DNA of 64,000 nucleotides from Methylovirgula sp. HY1. Its GTDB lineage: Bacteria; Pseudomonadota; Alphaproteobacteria; Rhizobiales; Beijerinckiaceae. The notes beneath the pieces were generated by a model. It was not told where the DNA came from and ran no database searches. It saw only the letters and a list, made by a program, of their open reading frames with translations. Below are positions 9,498 through 19,566 of the stretch, one piece after another (the first letter of the stretch is position 1; every line of letters begins with the position of its first letter). The stretch spans positions 1,054,001 through 1,118,000 of the forward strand of contig NZ_CP073764.1 in assembly GCF_019343105.1 (NCBI RefSeq), written 5' to 3'. The position numbers were made by a program, and so were the translations under genes.

Positions 9498-9746
9498 ATG
9501 TGCAACGCGATGACCAGAGATGCGGTCGCGCCGCAGACTTTCACGCCGGAAATCGAGCGCTTGAGCGAAGCCTCGTCTAGCCCCGATTTTGGAGAAGGCA
9601 GGGCATGGCCTATCTCCGAGCTGGCGCTCGCTGCTCTCGTGGATCTCGGTCTCTCGGATGAGCGCATTGCGCATTATTTCCACGTCGGACTAGGCAATGT
9701 TCAATCCTTGCGGCTGCGTTTCGGCGTGCAGCCGAAGTATTCCTAA
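9498..9746 (+). CDS. Small hypothetical protein with HTH-like C-terminus
   Basis: An 82-residue protein of unknown function. A good ribosome binding site (GGAGAGG) lies about 6 bases before the ATG. The last 40 residues (PISELALAALVDLGLSDERI, then AHYFHVGLGNVQSLRLRFGV) look like a short helix-turn-helix of the type that decides response by sequence-specific DNA contact. This is a structural guess. It follows Hsp20 by 227 bases on the same strand and may share its stress response. Confidence 0.6.
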   Translation: MCNAMTRDAVAPQTFTPEIERLSEASSSPDFGEGRAWPISELALAALVDLGLSDERIAHYFHVGLGNVQSLRLRFGVQPKYS

Positions 9747-9937
9747 TTCCCGGCTGCCAACGCTGCGTGTTCTAAAGACAAGCGCACGATGTGAAGCGCG
9801 GCCGCAACTCCGAAGCGATCACGGCGCTTGAAGAGCTTTGCGTACCGCATCATGTCGCGGGTTTCGCTTGAAGCGGCCGATCCGGCTTGTATCTGGGCAG
9901 CGGTGCTGCGCGCCGGCACGACACGCCCGATCCATCT

Positions 9938-11539
9938 TCATGCAGGAACTTTTGCCGCCTGTGTCTGCCAGCGCGCGATCTCGGCAAGCTCGGGCGGCCG
10001 CTCCGTCACCACGGCACGCTCACCGAGGCTGATTTCGCCGCGGTCGCCATCAAGCGAAAGCCAATCGCCCTCATGAATCGCGGCATCGCCGAGCGTCGCC
10101 GCGCGATTTGCTTCATCGATCACCAGCGCCCGGCAGCCGACGAGGCAGACCTTGCCAAGCTGACGCGCGACCACGGCAGCGTGAGCCGTGCGACCGCCGA
10201 CCGCGGTCAGAATGCCGGCGGCCAGCGCAAATCCTTCCACATCCTCAGTCGATGTCTCCGGGCGCACCAGGATCACCGGCGCGCCTGTCGTCGCCAATTC
10301 CTTGGCCCGCAGCGAATCGAAAGCTACGCGCCCGCTGGCAACGCCCGGCGCGGCCGAGATCGCGGTTGCGACCGCAGGCGCCGGCGTGGCGAATCGCGCC
10401 ATTCCCAATGTCCCGATATCGAGAGGAGCGAGACGCGCAAGCGCCGTTTTGACATCGATCAAGCTCTCATGCACCAGGTCGACGGCGATGCGCAATGCCG
10501 CAAGCGGCGTGCGCTTGGCGGCGCGCGTCTGCAGAAAATAGAGCCGCCCGTCCTCGACGGTGAATTCGACATCCTGCGCGTCACGCATTTCGGTTTCAAT
10601 ACGGGTGACGCCTTCGGCCAGCGCCTTTGCAACATCCGGCAATCGGCCTGCGAGCCGCGCGGCATGGCCAGGAGTCCGCCGTCCCGAAACCACATCCTCA
10701 CCCTGTGCATCGAAGAGAAAATCGACGTAAAGCTCTCTCACGCCCGTCGCCGGATTGCGGCTGAAAGCGACCCCTGCCCCGGATCTGCCGCCGGAATTGC
10801 CGAACACCATCGCTTGAACCGTGACGGCCGTGCCCTTGAGTTCCTCGAGATGATTGAGGCGGCGATATTCTTTCGCGCGCGCACTTTCCCAAGATCGATA
10901 AACGGCGATGGTTGCGGATTGGAGCTGCTCACGCGGATCCATCGGAACGGCGTGGCTGGAAGCGCGCAAGGCATATTCGCGAAACTCGCTCGTCAAACGC
11001 TCCAAAGCCTCGGGATCGAGATCCAACTCCTGCGCGACAGCTTCGCGCTGCATCATCTCGCTGAGGCAGCGTTCAAAGCCCGCACCCGGCACATGCGCGA
11101 CCACTTCGGCATAGCCTTGAACGAGGCGCCGAAAACTGTCGAAGGCAAGCCGTGGATTGCCACTCATGCGGATCATACCGCGTACCGTTTGCTCATTGAG
11201 ACCAATATCGAGAATAGTATCGAGCATGCCAGGCATCGAGGCCGCGGCGCCCGAACGCACCGAAACGAGCAGCGGCTGCCGGCTATCGCCAAAACGCCGA
11301 CCCGTGATCCCTTCGAGCCAGGCGATACCGACATCGAGCGTATACTGGACGGCGGCAAGCGCATCTTTCTCGCCAGCATTGACCGCCGCGCAAAGGCTCG
11401 CTGGCAAAACGAAGGCCGGCGGCACATCGAGGCCGAGCTGCGCCATCCGCCAAAGCTGCGCGGCTTTGGAGCCGGCGATCTCAGCCGTAACGAGTGGCGA
11501 GCTGCCGCGTCGCGCGATGAAAAGCGGTTCTTCATTCAT
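9938..11539 (-). CDS. Pyruvate phosphate dikinase-like protein lacking the PEP/pyruvate domain
   Basis: A 533-residue protein with two of the three PPDK domains. The N-terminal ATP-grasp half includes VSVRSGAAASMPGMLDTILD and GGRSGAGVAFSRNPATG, and EFTVEDGRLYFLQTRAAKRT ends the nucleotide-binding module. The phosphohistidine domain follows with GGRTAHAAVVARQLGKVCL, where His is the expected phospho-acceptor. The C-terminal TIM barrel of full PPDK (about 880 residues) is absent, and the gene ends naturally at 9938. It may phosphorylate a separate partner rather than pyruvate. Its ATG overlaps the stop of the upstream gene (ATGA), so the two are translationally coupled. Confidence 0.85.
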   Translation of the reverse strand: MNEEPLFIARRGSSPLVTAEIAGSKAAQLWRMAQLGLDVPPAFVLPASLCAAVNAGEKDALAAVQYTLDVGIAWLEGITGRRFGDSRQPLLVSVRSGAAASMPGMLDTILDIGLNEQTVRGMIRMSGNPRLAFDSFRRLVQGYAEVVAHVPGAGFERCLSEMMQREAVAQELDLDPEALERLTSEFREYALRASSHAVPMDPREQLQSATIAVYRSWESARAKEYRRLNHLEELKGTAVTVQAMVFGNSGGRSGAGVAFSRNPATGVRELYVDFLFDAQGEDVVSGRRTPGHAARLAGRLPDVAKALAEGVTRIETEMRDAQDVEFTVEDGRLYFLQTRAAKRTPLAALRIAVDLVHESLIDVKTALARLAPLDIGTLGMARFATPAPAVATAISAAPGVASGRVAFDSLRAKELATTGAPVILVRPETSTEDVEGFALAAGILTAVGGRTAHAAVVARQLGKVCLVGCRALVIDEANRAATLGDAAIHEGDWLSLDGDRGEISLGERAVVTERPPELAEIARWQTQAAKVPA

Positions 11540-13473
11540 GCGGAAAGCTCCTCGAGCACGAGATCGCGCAGCGCCAGCGCCGCATGGGCGAGATGATCCG
11601 TCGCGGTTTCGAGCGCGCGGGCGATTTCGAGCCCCAGCACGAGCGCCCGCGCATCGGAGCAAGGTACGCGCATAAAGGCACTGAAGGCTTCTCGCTCGGC
11701 TGCATCGGCCCGACGCTCGGCCAGCATCACGACATCGATCGCCCGCAAAGCATCCGCAGCATCGCCGCGTTGACCCTCCGGCAGGCGCGAAGCGGCCTCG
11801 ACCGCACGAATGAGCTGGCCGACGCTTTCAATGACCATATCGGCCAAATCGGCGAGTACCCCAATGCGCGCCACGCCATCGCCTTGCGGAACCAGGCTCA
11901 GGAGAAAAGCGCCTTCGTCCAACATATCGGTCGCGTTCTCAACCTCATCGATGGTTTGGCGAAGTCGGTCGGCACGCTGCATCCGGGCGCAAATCTCGCG
12001 CGCCTCGAGGGTCAAGCGATCAGCCTTTTCCTCCATGCGTTTGGCGATGCGCGCAAGCTGCGACCGGTCTGTATTGGCCGCCATCCGGTCTTCGGCAAAG
12101 GCCTCAGCCAATGCCGCCGCCAGCATGCGCGTGATGCCAAGATGGCGCATGAGCACGGTGAGCACCGAAGATTCGGCCGTGTCGAAGAGCTGTGCGAGAT
12201 CGGCCTGGATTTCATCGCGAATGAGACGGATCGACCGCCCGGCCCGCAAGCCTTCGCTTGTCTGGCTGAGCACATGGCGCAAGAAATTCACGCTCGCAGC
12301 AATCCCAAGCGTTTCGTCGAGGCGTGCGCCATAAGGGATGCGCCCGGTCGCCGTGCGCCTGATCGCCTCGAACACGAGATCGACGCCACCGAGTTCGAGA
12401 AAGGCCCTGTGGCCGTAGTCGTGCAAAGCTGCCCAGTTCAGGATTTCGACCGCCGCCTCTTTGCCGACGAAAGTCTGCAAGGCTTTGCGCGCCTTGTTCC
12501 AATCGATCAGAAAAACGATGCGCGAGCCGAGGAATTCTAGAAAGCGATAGAGCGCCGCCGTATCGGCCGCCGCATAATGACCGGTGACGAGATAGAAGAC
12601 ATCTTGATTGGCAAGCGCCTGAGCGCTCTGCTCGGCAAGGGGGCTCCAATCCACTTCATGCCCATCGAACAGCGCGATGAAGAATTTCGCCCGAAGACGA
12701 TGCACATCCGTATAGGTGACGCTTACATTCTGATCGCCGACATGGACGACGAGAACATGGGCGTCGGTCGTGCCGATATCGTTCTGGATCGTGAGAAGCG
12801 TGCCTACCCGCACAGCCGTCGTGCCGAGGCCGGGATGACCGAAGGCGAGGCCGGCGGTCCGATTGAGCCCCGCCATAAAGGCCTTGATACAGGCACGATC
12901 GGCATCCGTGACGTGATGCACGCGGGCGTCGTCGATCGTCTCGACCGCCGTTTCCGCAGCCAGAACATTGATCGCGCGATGCGCATCCATGACGAGGAGA
13001 TGCACGCTATCGGCATCGCCGCGCCGCGCCGAGGTCATGCGCTCGACCTCCTGGATCGAGAGTTCGTCATCTTCAGCGGCCGGCATGGACGCGACGAGCG
13101 CCATGAGACGTTCGTCGAAAGTTCGGCTCGCCGCCGCATCATTGGCCTCGAGCGGTGCCAGCATCGTCGCGAGATCCGCCGCGATCCCTTTCAGCAGCTC
13201 CTTCCCGCCCGGCACAAGAATGCGATCCGCCGATAGAGCCCGCGCACCCGACACGAGGACATCATATTGCGGATCGGCGAGCCCCGCGGCCCGCCGCTCG
13301 GCCGCAAAATTACGCAAGGCCGCAGCCGGATCGCGGCAATGGGCGACCGCTTCCTGCAATAAGGTCAGCCGCAATTTGAGGCGGTCATTCGCGGCCAGCG
13401 CATCGGCAAGGAGACCCGGCAAGAGCAAGGCCTGCTCGCCGAGCTTTCGGACCATCTCAATCTTGGCCGTCAC
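11536..13473 (-). CDS. Large protein with a PhoU-like C-terminus, coupled to the PPDK-like gene
   Basis: A 645-residue soluble protein I cannot name. The middle has a conserved-looking segment (AGLAFGHPGLGTTAVRVGTL, then NDIGTTDAHVLVVHVGDQNV). The last 200 residues are long amphipathic helices (RIAKRMEEKADRLTLEAREI, IDEVENATDMLDEGAFLLSL) that resemble PhoU/DUF47 helical bundles, which contact metal or phosphate-signalling partners. The four-base overlap with the PPDK-like gene suggests a stoichiometric complex. Together they could form a split phosphotransfer module, but that is inference. Confidence 0.7.
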   Translation of the reverse strand: MTAKIEMVRKLGEQALLLPGLLADALAANDRLKLRLTLLQEAVAHCRDPAAALRNFAAERRAAGLADPQYDVLVSGARALSADRILVPGGKELLKGIAADLATMLAPLEANDAAASRTFDERLMALVASMPAAEDDELSIQEVERMTSARRGDADSVHLLVMDAHRAINVLAAETAVETIDDARVHHVTDADRACIKAFMAGLNRTAGLAFGHPGLGTTAVRVGTLLTIQNDIGTTDAHVLVVHVGDQNVSVTYTDVHRLRAKFFIALFDGHEVDWSPLAEQSAQALANQDVFYLVTGHYAAADTAALYRFLEFLGSRIVFLIDWNKARKALQTFVGKEAAVEILNWAALHDYGHRAFLELGGVDLVFEAIRRTATGRIPYGARLDETLGIAASVNFLRHVLSQTSEGLRAGRSIRLIRDEIQADLAQLFDTAESSVLTVLMRHLGITRMLAAALAEAFAEDRMAANTDRSQLARIAKRMEEKADRLTLEAREICARMQRADRLRQTIDEVENATDMLDEGAFLLSLVPQGDGVARIGVLADLADMVIESVGQLIRAVEAASRLPEGQRGDAADALRAIDVVMLAERRADAAEREAFSAFMRVPCSDARALVLGLEIARALETATDHLAHAALALRDLVLEELSA

Positions 13474-13849
13474 GGGGCTGTCCGATCGTTTAAAGGCGAC
13501 TGAAGAACGCCGCCATTCAAGCGAAAGAAAAACGCGAGTACCTTGAGCTAAATCATTCTTAAAATTGTCATATCCCGCGCCGGCGGCTCAGCGGCAGCGG
13601 CAAACAGGCCGCTGGGTAATGTATTGACAGCAAACTCTGTCAACTTTTCCGAAATAAGTATCGAGACTTGGATCCACGGATGAAGCTGAGGCGCTTGTCC
13701 GCGCGCGTGAAAATACACGCCGCCCCCTCGGGAACCCAAGCTCCTCATGGCGTCATTCCACCAAGGCGGCAGACATCGACAGACACGCCGCAGGGCGGAT
13801 CATCATTATCTGTCGCCAATGGCCAGACAAAAAGGTTTGAGTTCACATC
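13474..13849. promoter_or_regulatory. Divergent intergenic region with a weak FNR-like palindrome
   Basis: This 376-base region separates the PPDK partner gene (minus) from the acyltransferase gene (plus). At 13543-13556 the sequence TTGAGctaaATCAT has two mismatches to the FNR/FixK consensus and is 70 bases upstream of the minus-strand start. Two short open frames here have no ribosome binding sites and are not called. Confidence 0.3.
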
Positions 13850-14965
13850 ATGGGCAAAACCAGTCGGATGCCATGGGTGGACGTGGCAAAGGGCCTGTCG
13901 ATCATTCTCGTCGTGATGATGTATGCCGCCTATAACACTGGCAAATACACCGGTCAGGTGGGATTTCTCCACTACGTTATCGGCTTCGCGACGCCGTTTC
14001 GCATGCCCGAATTCTTTCTCATATCCGGCCTGTTTCTTTCACAGGTGATCGACAGACCCTGGGCCCGCTACGCCGACCGGCGCATTGTCCATTATTTCTA
14101 CTTCTATGCCGTCTGGGCCATCATCATGATCGTGCTGAAGATCGGCATCTTCACAAGCGCACCGATGGTGATGCTGCGTGAACTCGCGAACGCCGTCATC
14201 AATCCCTACGGCGTGCTCTGGTTCATTTACATGCTGGGCATTTTCGGCCTGACCGCAAAGCTCCTGCGGCAATTCCGGGTGCCGGCCTATGTCGTCATCC
14301 CTGTCGCAGCGGCCCTGCAAATGGCGCAAATCCAATCGCCGAGCTATGTCGTCACGCAATTTGCCGCCTATTTTACCTTCTTCTACATAGGCTATGTCGT
14401 GGCGCCCCTCGTGTTTCGGCTCGTCGCCTGGACGAACCAGCACGTAGGCTTGGCGCTCGCCGGGCTTGCAATCTGGGCTTTGACCAACGGCCTGCTCGTC
14501 TATTCGCCTGGCCATGCCATTCTGCCGAGCGAAACGATCATGGGCTTAGCGGCCATACCGCCGCTGCATCTGAGTCTCGCCGTGCTCGGCGCCATTGCCC
14601 TTTGCGTCTTGGGCGGACTGCTGTCGAAGCTCATGTTTATGGACTGGCTCCGATGGCTCGGCGAACATTCGCTCGTCGTCTATGTGGCCTTCACCATTCC
14701 CATGTCGCTGTTTCGCGACTTTGCCCTCTCGCACGGGCTCATTACCGCGACAGGCCCCCTTAGCCTCGCGGTTCTCGTCGTCTCGATTGCGAGTCCGGTG
14801 GTGCTCTATCTGATCATCCAGCGGATCGGCTATGGCCGGTTCTTGTTCGAACGCCCCGCATGGGCACGGATCGCCGAGGATCGATCTTCGGTCACCCCAG
14901 AGAGCTGGCCGATCGCAGCGACATCAGTCGCCACCGAACGCGCGGCGGACGCCAAGGCCGAATAA
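13850..14965 (+). CDS. Acyltransferase 3 family integral membrane protein
   Basis: A 371-residue protein with about ten transmembrane helices and the N-terminal signature of acyltransferase 3 / OpgC / OafA-like enzymes (WVDVAKGLSIILVVMMYA, then FRMPEFFLISGLFLSQ and YADRRIVHYFYFYAVW). These enzymes transfer acetyl or succinyl groups to sugars or glycans at the inner membrane. The substrate is unknown and no glycan biosynthesis genes adjoin. A hydrophilic C-terminal tail of about 35 residues follows the last helix. The gene ends in a shared bidirectional terminator. Confidence 0.85.
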   Translation: MGKTSRMPWVDVAKGLSIILVVMMYAAYNTGKYTGQVGFLHYVIGFATPFRMPEFFLISGLFLSQVIDRPWARYADRRIVHYFYFYAVWAIIMIVLKIGIFTSAPMVMLRELANAVINPYGVLWFIYMLGIFGLTAKLLRQFRVPAYVVIPVAAALQMAQIQSPSYVVTQFAAYFTFFYIGYVVAPLVFRLVAWTNQHVGLALAGLAIWALTNGLLVYSPGHAILPSETIMGLAAIPPLHLSLAVLGAIALCVLGGLLSKLMFMDWLRWLGEHSLVVYVAFTIPMSLFRDFALSHGLITATGPLSLAVLVVSIASPVVLYLIIQRIGYGRFLFERPAWARIAEDRSSVTPESWPIAATSVATERAADAKAE

Positions 14966-14992
14966 GGCGTCGGCAACAAGCAGCCTCATAGC

Positions 14993-15039
14993 AAAAAGGC
15001 CTCAGGTCGAGTGGATCACTCTGCCTGAGGCCGCTTTTT
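14993..15039. terminator. Bidirectional rho-independent terminator
   Basis: Arms GGCCTCAGG (from 14998) and CCTGAGGCC (15024-15032) form a GC-rich stem, flanked by AAAAA on the left and TTTTT on the right. It can therefore end both the plus-strand acyltransferase gene and the minus-strand cyo operon. The position between convergent genes supports this. Confidence 0.88.
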
Positions 15040-15126
15040 CATTCATCGCGCTTGCCGGTCAAACGCAGCCGACATTTCACCTACCGTCAGCGATGGGCTC
15101 GGCGGCCCGCCTCCGCAACGCGCCGC

Positions 15127-15501
15127 TCATTCCGTCCGCATCATGCCGGGCATCATATTGACGTTGAGATGGTACATCACCCAGAGCGAGCCTGCGATGA
15201 GAATGGCGACGATGATGATGGTGAAGACAAAGGCCGCCATGTTCCACGCCTGGCTCGACGACGTGTTCATGTGAAGAAAATAGACCAGATGCACGCCGAT
15301 CTGCGTCACCGCGAAGCCAATGCAGATCGGAACGACGGTCGCGCTCGGCACCGTGCCCATCATCACCAGGCCGAACGGGATGACAGTCAGGAAGACCGAT
15401 AGTCCGAAGCCGATGAGATAGGATTGGACGCTGCCATGTCCGGCGCCATCCCCGTGAGGCTCGCCATGCAAAGCAATGGAAGAACCGTGTGAATCGTTCA
15501 T
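15127..15501 (-). CDS. cyoD: Cytochrome bo3 quinol oxidase subunit IV
   Basis: A 124-residue protein with three transmembrane helices. [20 protein letters not shown] opens the first helix, and HLVYFLHM and [12 protein letters not shown] are typical of CyoD, which stabilises the CuB site during assembly. The start at 15501 overlaps the cyoC stop by four bases (ATGA), so an upstream in-frame start is not needed. This is the last gene of the operon; no cyoE haem O synthase follows. Confidence 0.93.
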   Translation of the reverse strand: MNDSHGSSIALHGEPHGDGAGHGSVQSYLIGFGLSVFLTVIPFGLVMMGTVPSATVVPICIGFAVTQIGVHLVYFLHMNTSSSQAWNMAAFVFTIIIVAILIAGSLWVMYHLNVNMMPGMMRTE

Positions 15502-16142
15502 GATGCGACTCCCATCAAATAGACGACCGTAAAGACGCCGATCCAGACGATGTCCAGGAAGTGCCAAAACAGGCTGAGGCACATCAGCCTCGTGCGATTG
15601 GCCTCCGTCAGACCGCGACGCATCACATGCGTCATCAGCACGAGCATCCAGACCATGCCCGAGGTCACATGCAGTCCGTGCGTGCCGACGAGCGTGAAGA
15701 AAGCCGAGAGAAAGCCCGACCGTTGCGGACCGGCGCCGTCGTGGATGAGATTGGCGAATTCATGCAGTTCGAGGCCCATGAAGGCCATGCCGAGCAGCAA
15801 TGTCACGGCGAGCCAGCGCAGCACCCAGGCCTTGCGGCCCTGGTCGGCCGCGATCATCGCCATCCCATACGTAAAACTTGAAACCAGCAGACACGAGGTT
15901 TCGAGCAACACATAGGGCAGACTGAAGATTTCGCGGCCGGTAGGCCCCCCCGCCGTCGAATGGCGCAACACCGCAAAGCTCGCGAATACCGCCGCGAACA
16001 GGATGCAATCGCTCATCAGGTAGATCCAGAACCCCAACGTCGTTGTGGCACCGGTATCGTGATGGACCTCCGCCTCATCATGGGTGTCGACGACGACGGA
16101 CGGAACGTCGGCGTGGACAAGTTCTCGAGCTGTAGCAATCAT
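15498..16142 (-). CDS. cyoC: Cytochrome bo3 quinol oxidase subunit III
   Basis: A 214-residue, five-helix subunit of the haem-copper oxidase, in the inner membrane. [36 protein letters not shown] and [19 protein letters not shown] are the family hallmarks. It starts three bases after cyoB and overlaps cyoD, so it is part of the same transcript. The length fits CyoC (about 204 residues in E. coli). Confidence 0.94.
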   Translation of the reverse strand: MIATARELVHADVPSVVVDTHDEAEVHHDTGATTTLGFWIYLMSDCILFAAVFASFAVLRHSTAGGPTGREIFSLPYVLLETSCLLVSSFTYGMAMIAADQGRKAWVLRWLAVTLLLGMAFMGLELHEFANLIHDGAGPQRSGFLSAFFTLVGTHGLHVTSGMVWMLVLMTHVMRRGLTEANRTRLMCLSLFWHFLDIVWIGVFTVVYLMGVAS

Positions 16143-16145
16143 GGA

Positions 16146-18128
16146 TTAGGCCTGCGATGGGAGCTGTTCGAGATATTTGCCTTCGGTCTTGGCAACCTCG
16201 TCGGGTGCGACGTAATAGTCGCGATTTTCGTTGAACGAGTGGGTGATCGCGACAGCGACCGCAGCCGCGAAAGAAGCGATCGCCAGCCACCAGATGTGCC
16301 AGATGAGGGCAAAGCCGAGTGCAGCCGCGCAGCCGCTAATGATGAAGCCCGTGGGCGTGTTCCGCGGCATATGGATCTGCCGGTAGACGGTATAGGGCTT
16401 ATGCGCGGTGCCGTTTTGCTTCATTTCCCAAAAAGCGTCGCGGCCGGTGACGATCGGCGTCCGCGCGAAATTATAGAAAGGCGGCGGCGAAGCGACCGAC
16501 CATTCCAAAGTCCGCCCGTCCCAGGGATCGCCGGTCAAGTCGCGCAAAGCTTCGCGATTGCGGATGCTGACCGCGATCTGCGCGAGCTGGGTGACGATAC
16601 CAAACATGATGATGACGGCGCCGATCATCGCAACGACGAGATAGACGTGCCAGACGGGATTATCGACATGGTCGAGCCGCCGCGTCATCCCCATCAGGCC
16701 GAGCACATAGAGCGGCATGAAGGCGATATAGAAGCCGACCAGCCAGCACCAGAACGCGATCTTGCCGAGCCGCTCGTCGAGCTTGAAGCCGAACGCCTTG
16801 GGGAACCAATAGCTGAACCCCGCCATGCAGCCGAACACCACGCCGCCGATGATCACATTGTGAAAATGCGCGATCAGGAACAGGCTGTTGTGCAGCACAA
16901 AGTCGGCCGACGGCACCGCCAGCAGCACGCCGCTCATGCCGCCGATGGTGAAGGTGATGATAAAGCCGAGCGTCCACAGGACCGGCGTCGAGAAGCGCAC
17001 CCGGCCGCGATACATCGTGAAGAGCCAGTTGAAGATCTTCACGCCGGTCGGGATCGATATGATCATCGTCGTGATGCCGAAGAAGGCATTCACGTCGGCG
17101 CCCGAGCCCATCGTGAAGAAATGGTGCAGCCACACCATGAAGGACAGCACGGTAATGCCAAGGGTCGCATAGACCATCGAGGTATAGCCGAAGAGCGGCT
17201 TGCCCGAGAAAGTCGCGATCACTTCGGAAAACACGCCGAAGCAAGGCAGGATCAAAATGTAGACTTCCGGATGCCCCCAGGCCCAGATGAGGTTGATGTA
17301 CATCATCGGGTTGCCGCCGGCACCATTGGTGAAGAAGTGCATGCCGAGATAGCGGTCGAGCGACAGCATGGCGAGCGTCGCCGTCAGGATCGGAAACGAG
17401 GCCACGATCAGCATATTGGCGCAAAGCGATGCCCAGGTGAAAATTGGCATGCGCATCATGGTCATGCCGGGCGCCCGCATCTTCAGGATCGTGGTGATCA
17501 TATTAACGCCGGCCAGCAGAGTGCCGACACCCGCGATCTGCAGCGCCCAAAGATAATAGTCGACGCCGACGCCCGGGCTGTAATGCAGCTCCGACAGCGG
17601 CGGATAGGCGAGCCAGCCGGTCTTGGCGAACTCGCCGACGGCGAGCGACAAATTGACCAGAAGCGCGCCAACTGCCGTCAGCCAGAAACTGAGATTGTTG
17701 AGATAGGGGAAGGCCACGTCGCGTGCGCCGATCTGCAACGGCACTGCGAGATTCATCAAGCCGACGATGAAAGGCATCGCCATGAAGAAGATCATGATGA
17801 CGCCATGCGCGGTGAAGACCTGGTCGAAATGTTCCGGCGGCAGATAGCCGGCGCCGCCGGTCGAGGCCAAGGCCTGTTGCGTGCGCATCATGATGGCGTC
17901 GGAGAAGCCGCGCAGCAGCATCACCATCGCCAGGACGATATACATGACGCCGATTCGCTTATGGTCGACCGAGGTGATCCAATCCGACCACAACTGCCGC
18001 CAAAAGCCGAAATAGGTGATGAGACCCACGACCCCGATACCGGCGAGGGCCATGAACCCCACCGCGCCCATGATGATCGGCTGGTGATAGGGAATCGCGT
18101 CGAGCGTCAGCTTGCCAAATAAGTTCAT
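16146..18128 (-). CDS. cyoB: Cytochrome bo3 quinol oxidase subunit I
   Basis: The 660-residue catalytic subunit, which oxidises ubiquinol, reduces O2 to water and pumps protons. The CuB and cross-linked Tyr motif is [14 protein letters not shown], the CuB histidine pair is in [10 protein letters not shown], and the haem histidines lie in [12 protein letters not shown]. About 15 transmembrane helices are visible, with the N-terminal start [17 protein letters not shown] typical of CyoB. The ATG overlaps the cyoA stop (ATGA). Confidence 0.97.
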   Translation of the reverse strand: MNLFGKLTLDAIPYHQPIIMGAVGFMALAGIGVVGLITYFGFWRQLWSDWITSVDHKRIGVMYIVLAMVMLLRGFSDAIMMRTQQALASTGGAGYLPPEHFDQVFTAHGVIMIFFMAMPFIVGLMNLAVPLQIGARDVAFPYLNNLSFWLTAVGALLVNLSLAVGEFAKTGWLAYPPLSELHYSPGVGVDYYLWALQIAGVGTLLAGVNMITTILKMRAPGMTMMRMPIFTWASLCANMLIVASFPILTATLAMLSLDRYLGMHFFTNGAGGNPMMYINLIWAWGHPEVYILILPCFGVFSEVIATFSGKPLFGYTSMVYATLGITVLSFMVWLHHFFTMGSGADVNAFFGITTMIISIPTGVKIFNWLFTMYRGRVRFSTPVLWTLGFIITFTIGGMSGVLLAVPSADFVLHNSLFLIAHFHNVIIGGVVFGCMAGFSYWFPKAFGFKLDERLGKIAFWCWLVGFYIAFMPLYVLGLMGMTRRLDHVDNPVWHVYLVVAMIGAVIIMFGIVTQLAQIAVSIRNREALRDLTGDPWDGRTLEWSVASPPPFYNFARTPIVTGRDAFWEMKQNGTAHKPYTVYRQIHMPRNTPTGFIISGCAAALGFALIWHIWWLAIASFAAAVAVAITHSFNENRDYYVAPDEVAKTEGKYLEQLPSQA

Positions 18129-19117
18129 TGCAAAACCTTCGACTTAGGAGCGCTGGGGAGGCTGTGGCCCGCGGCACGTTCATTGGCCATGGACAGCTTC
18201 ATGGCTTTGTCCATGCACATTCCGCCGTTCGTGCATTGGTTCAAAATGTCGTGGAACAAGTGGGGCGGGACGCCGCTGAAATAGGTGACCGGCACTTTCT
18301 CGCTCGGCTGCGCCAAGTTGCGGTAGGATGCCATTGTCAGCGGCTGTGGCGCGGCGCGCACCTGCGCGACCCATTTTTGGAAGTCGGCTTCGCGCATCGC
18401 GCGGGCCTTGAATGTCATGTCGGAGAAACCGCCGCCGCTGTAATTCGCCGAAATGCCCCTGTAGGTGCCGGCCGCATTCGCCATCAGGCTGAGCCGCGTC
18501 TCCATCCCCGCCATCGTATAGATCTGCGTACCCAAGCGCGGAATGAAGAAGGCGTTCATGACCGCCGACGACGTCAAGTGGAAACGCACCGGCACATCGA
18601 CCGGAAAGGCCAGCTCATTGACGGTGGCGATCTTCAGCTGCGGATAGATGAACAGCCATTTCCAATCCAGCGAAGCAACTTCCACGTCGAGGGGCTTAGC
18701 CGGCGCCGCGATCTCTCGGTAGGGGTCCAGCTTATGGGTCGAGATCCAGGTCACCGTCGCAAGCACCGCGATGATGAGACAGGGAACGAGCCAGACGACG
18801 ACTTCGATCTTGTTCGAATGCGACCAGTTCGGCGCGAAGGTGGCACGCGTGTTCGAGGCGCGATAGCGCCACGCGAAAGCCAATGTCATGACGATCACCG
18901 GCACGACAACGATGAGCATCAGGCAGGTTGCCAGAATGATGATCGATTTCTCGTCGGCGCCGATCGGTCCCTTGGGATCGAGCAAGGCAATTTGGCAGCC
19001 GCCTAAGAGGGGCGCCAGCCCGAGCAGGACAAGCCCGGAAAATGCGCGTCGCGCATGACGCCACAGCGTCTGATGCTTCCGCGCCGCGTTCGAGGATTGT
19101 GCGGGAGCCATATCCAT
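18125..19117 (-). CDS. cyoA: Cytochrome bo3 quinol oxidase subunit II (lipoprotein)
   Basis: A 330-residue subunit. The N-terminus has a lipoprotein signal with the lipobox LLGGC (Cys near residue 40). Two transmembrane helices follow, then a periplasmic cupredoxin domain ([36 protein letters not shown]) without CuA ligands, as expected for a quinol rather than cytochrome c oxidase. The start at 19117 has GAGGA about 10 bases upstream. It is first in the operon cyoABCD and signals a high-oxygen respiratory branch. Confidence 0.95.
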   Translation of the reverse strand: MDMAPAQSSNAARKHQTLWRHARRAFSGLVLLGLAPLLGGCQIALLDPKGPIGADEKSIIILATCLMLIVVVPVIVMTLAFAWRYRASNTRATFAPNWSHSNKIEVVVWLVPCLIIAVLATVTWISTHKLDPYREIAAPAKPLDVEVASLDWKWLFIYPQLKIATVNELAFPVDVPVRFHLTSSAVMNAFFIPRLGTQIYTMAGMETRLSLMANAAGTYRGISANYSGGGFSDMTFKARAMREADFQKWVAQVRAAPQPLTMASYRNLAQPSEKVPVTYFSGVPPHLFHDILNQCTNGGMCMDKAMKLSMANERAAGHSLPSAPKSKVLQ

Positions 19118-19566
19118 TAGGCGGTCCTCAGGCAGGCAGTCCCGATGGCGGGATTGCGTGAACTTGAATGAAGGGCATGGGCTAGCTTGGCCGCAAGCCA
19201 TGGTGATTGGGCAGCCATTGTCGATCCATCATATTGAGACAGCATGCCGGACCTAGTTGGCTTGCCACGCCTTGGGGATTGGACAATCGGTCCTTGAGAC
19301 AATCGGTCCTTGAGACAATCGGTCCGATGAGACAAACCGTCCCAAGTCGATTCAAATCGGGTCGGAACGCGATTAGGCTTTATATTCGTTGCCCCGGCAC
19401 AGTGGCCCGACACGCCGGCCCGGCATGTGGCGCACGCTTCGTATCGTGTTTGAGTGGGAAGAACAGGCAACCGGCGCGCACTCTTGCGGAGCTTCGCTGC
19501 TTCGGTCCATCGTTAACGGCTCGGCAACAATTCCGGCCGAAGCTGAGCTTCTGGAAGGCTCGAACC
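19118..19566. promoter_or_regulatory. Divergent region between cyoA and the BLUF gene
   Basis: This 449-base stretch must hold the cyo promoter and the BLUF promoter. It carries the 16-bp tandem repeat described separately. No gene with a convincing ribosome binding site was found. I cannot assign promoter boxes. Confidence 0.5.
19282..19330. repeat. Three tandem copies of a 16-bp unit (GACAATCGGTCCTTGA)
   Basis: Copies begin at 19282, 19298 and 19314. The first two are identical, the third ends CGATGA, and a degenerate gacaaaccgtccc follows at 19331. It lies 165 bases upstream of the cyoA start and 240 upstream of the BLUF gene. It could be an array of regulator binding sites in this shared promoter region. 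Confidence 0.88.

Noticed and set aside
9887-11596. 569-codon plus-strand open frame opposite the PPDK-like gene
   Set aside because: The opposite strand has clear ATP-grasp and phosphohistidine motifs; the plus frame is a shadow without a ribosome binding site.
15960-18122. 720-codon plus-strand open frame opposite cyoB and cyoC
   Set aside because: It lies antisense to a well-supported oxidase operon, has Arg/His/Asp-rich composition typical of shadow frames in GC-rich DNA, and matches no family.
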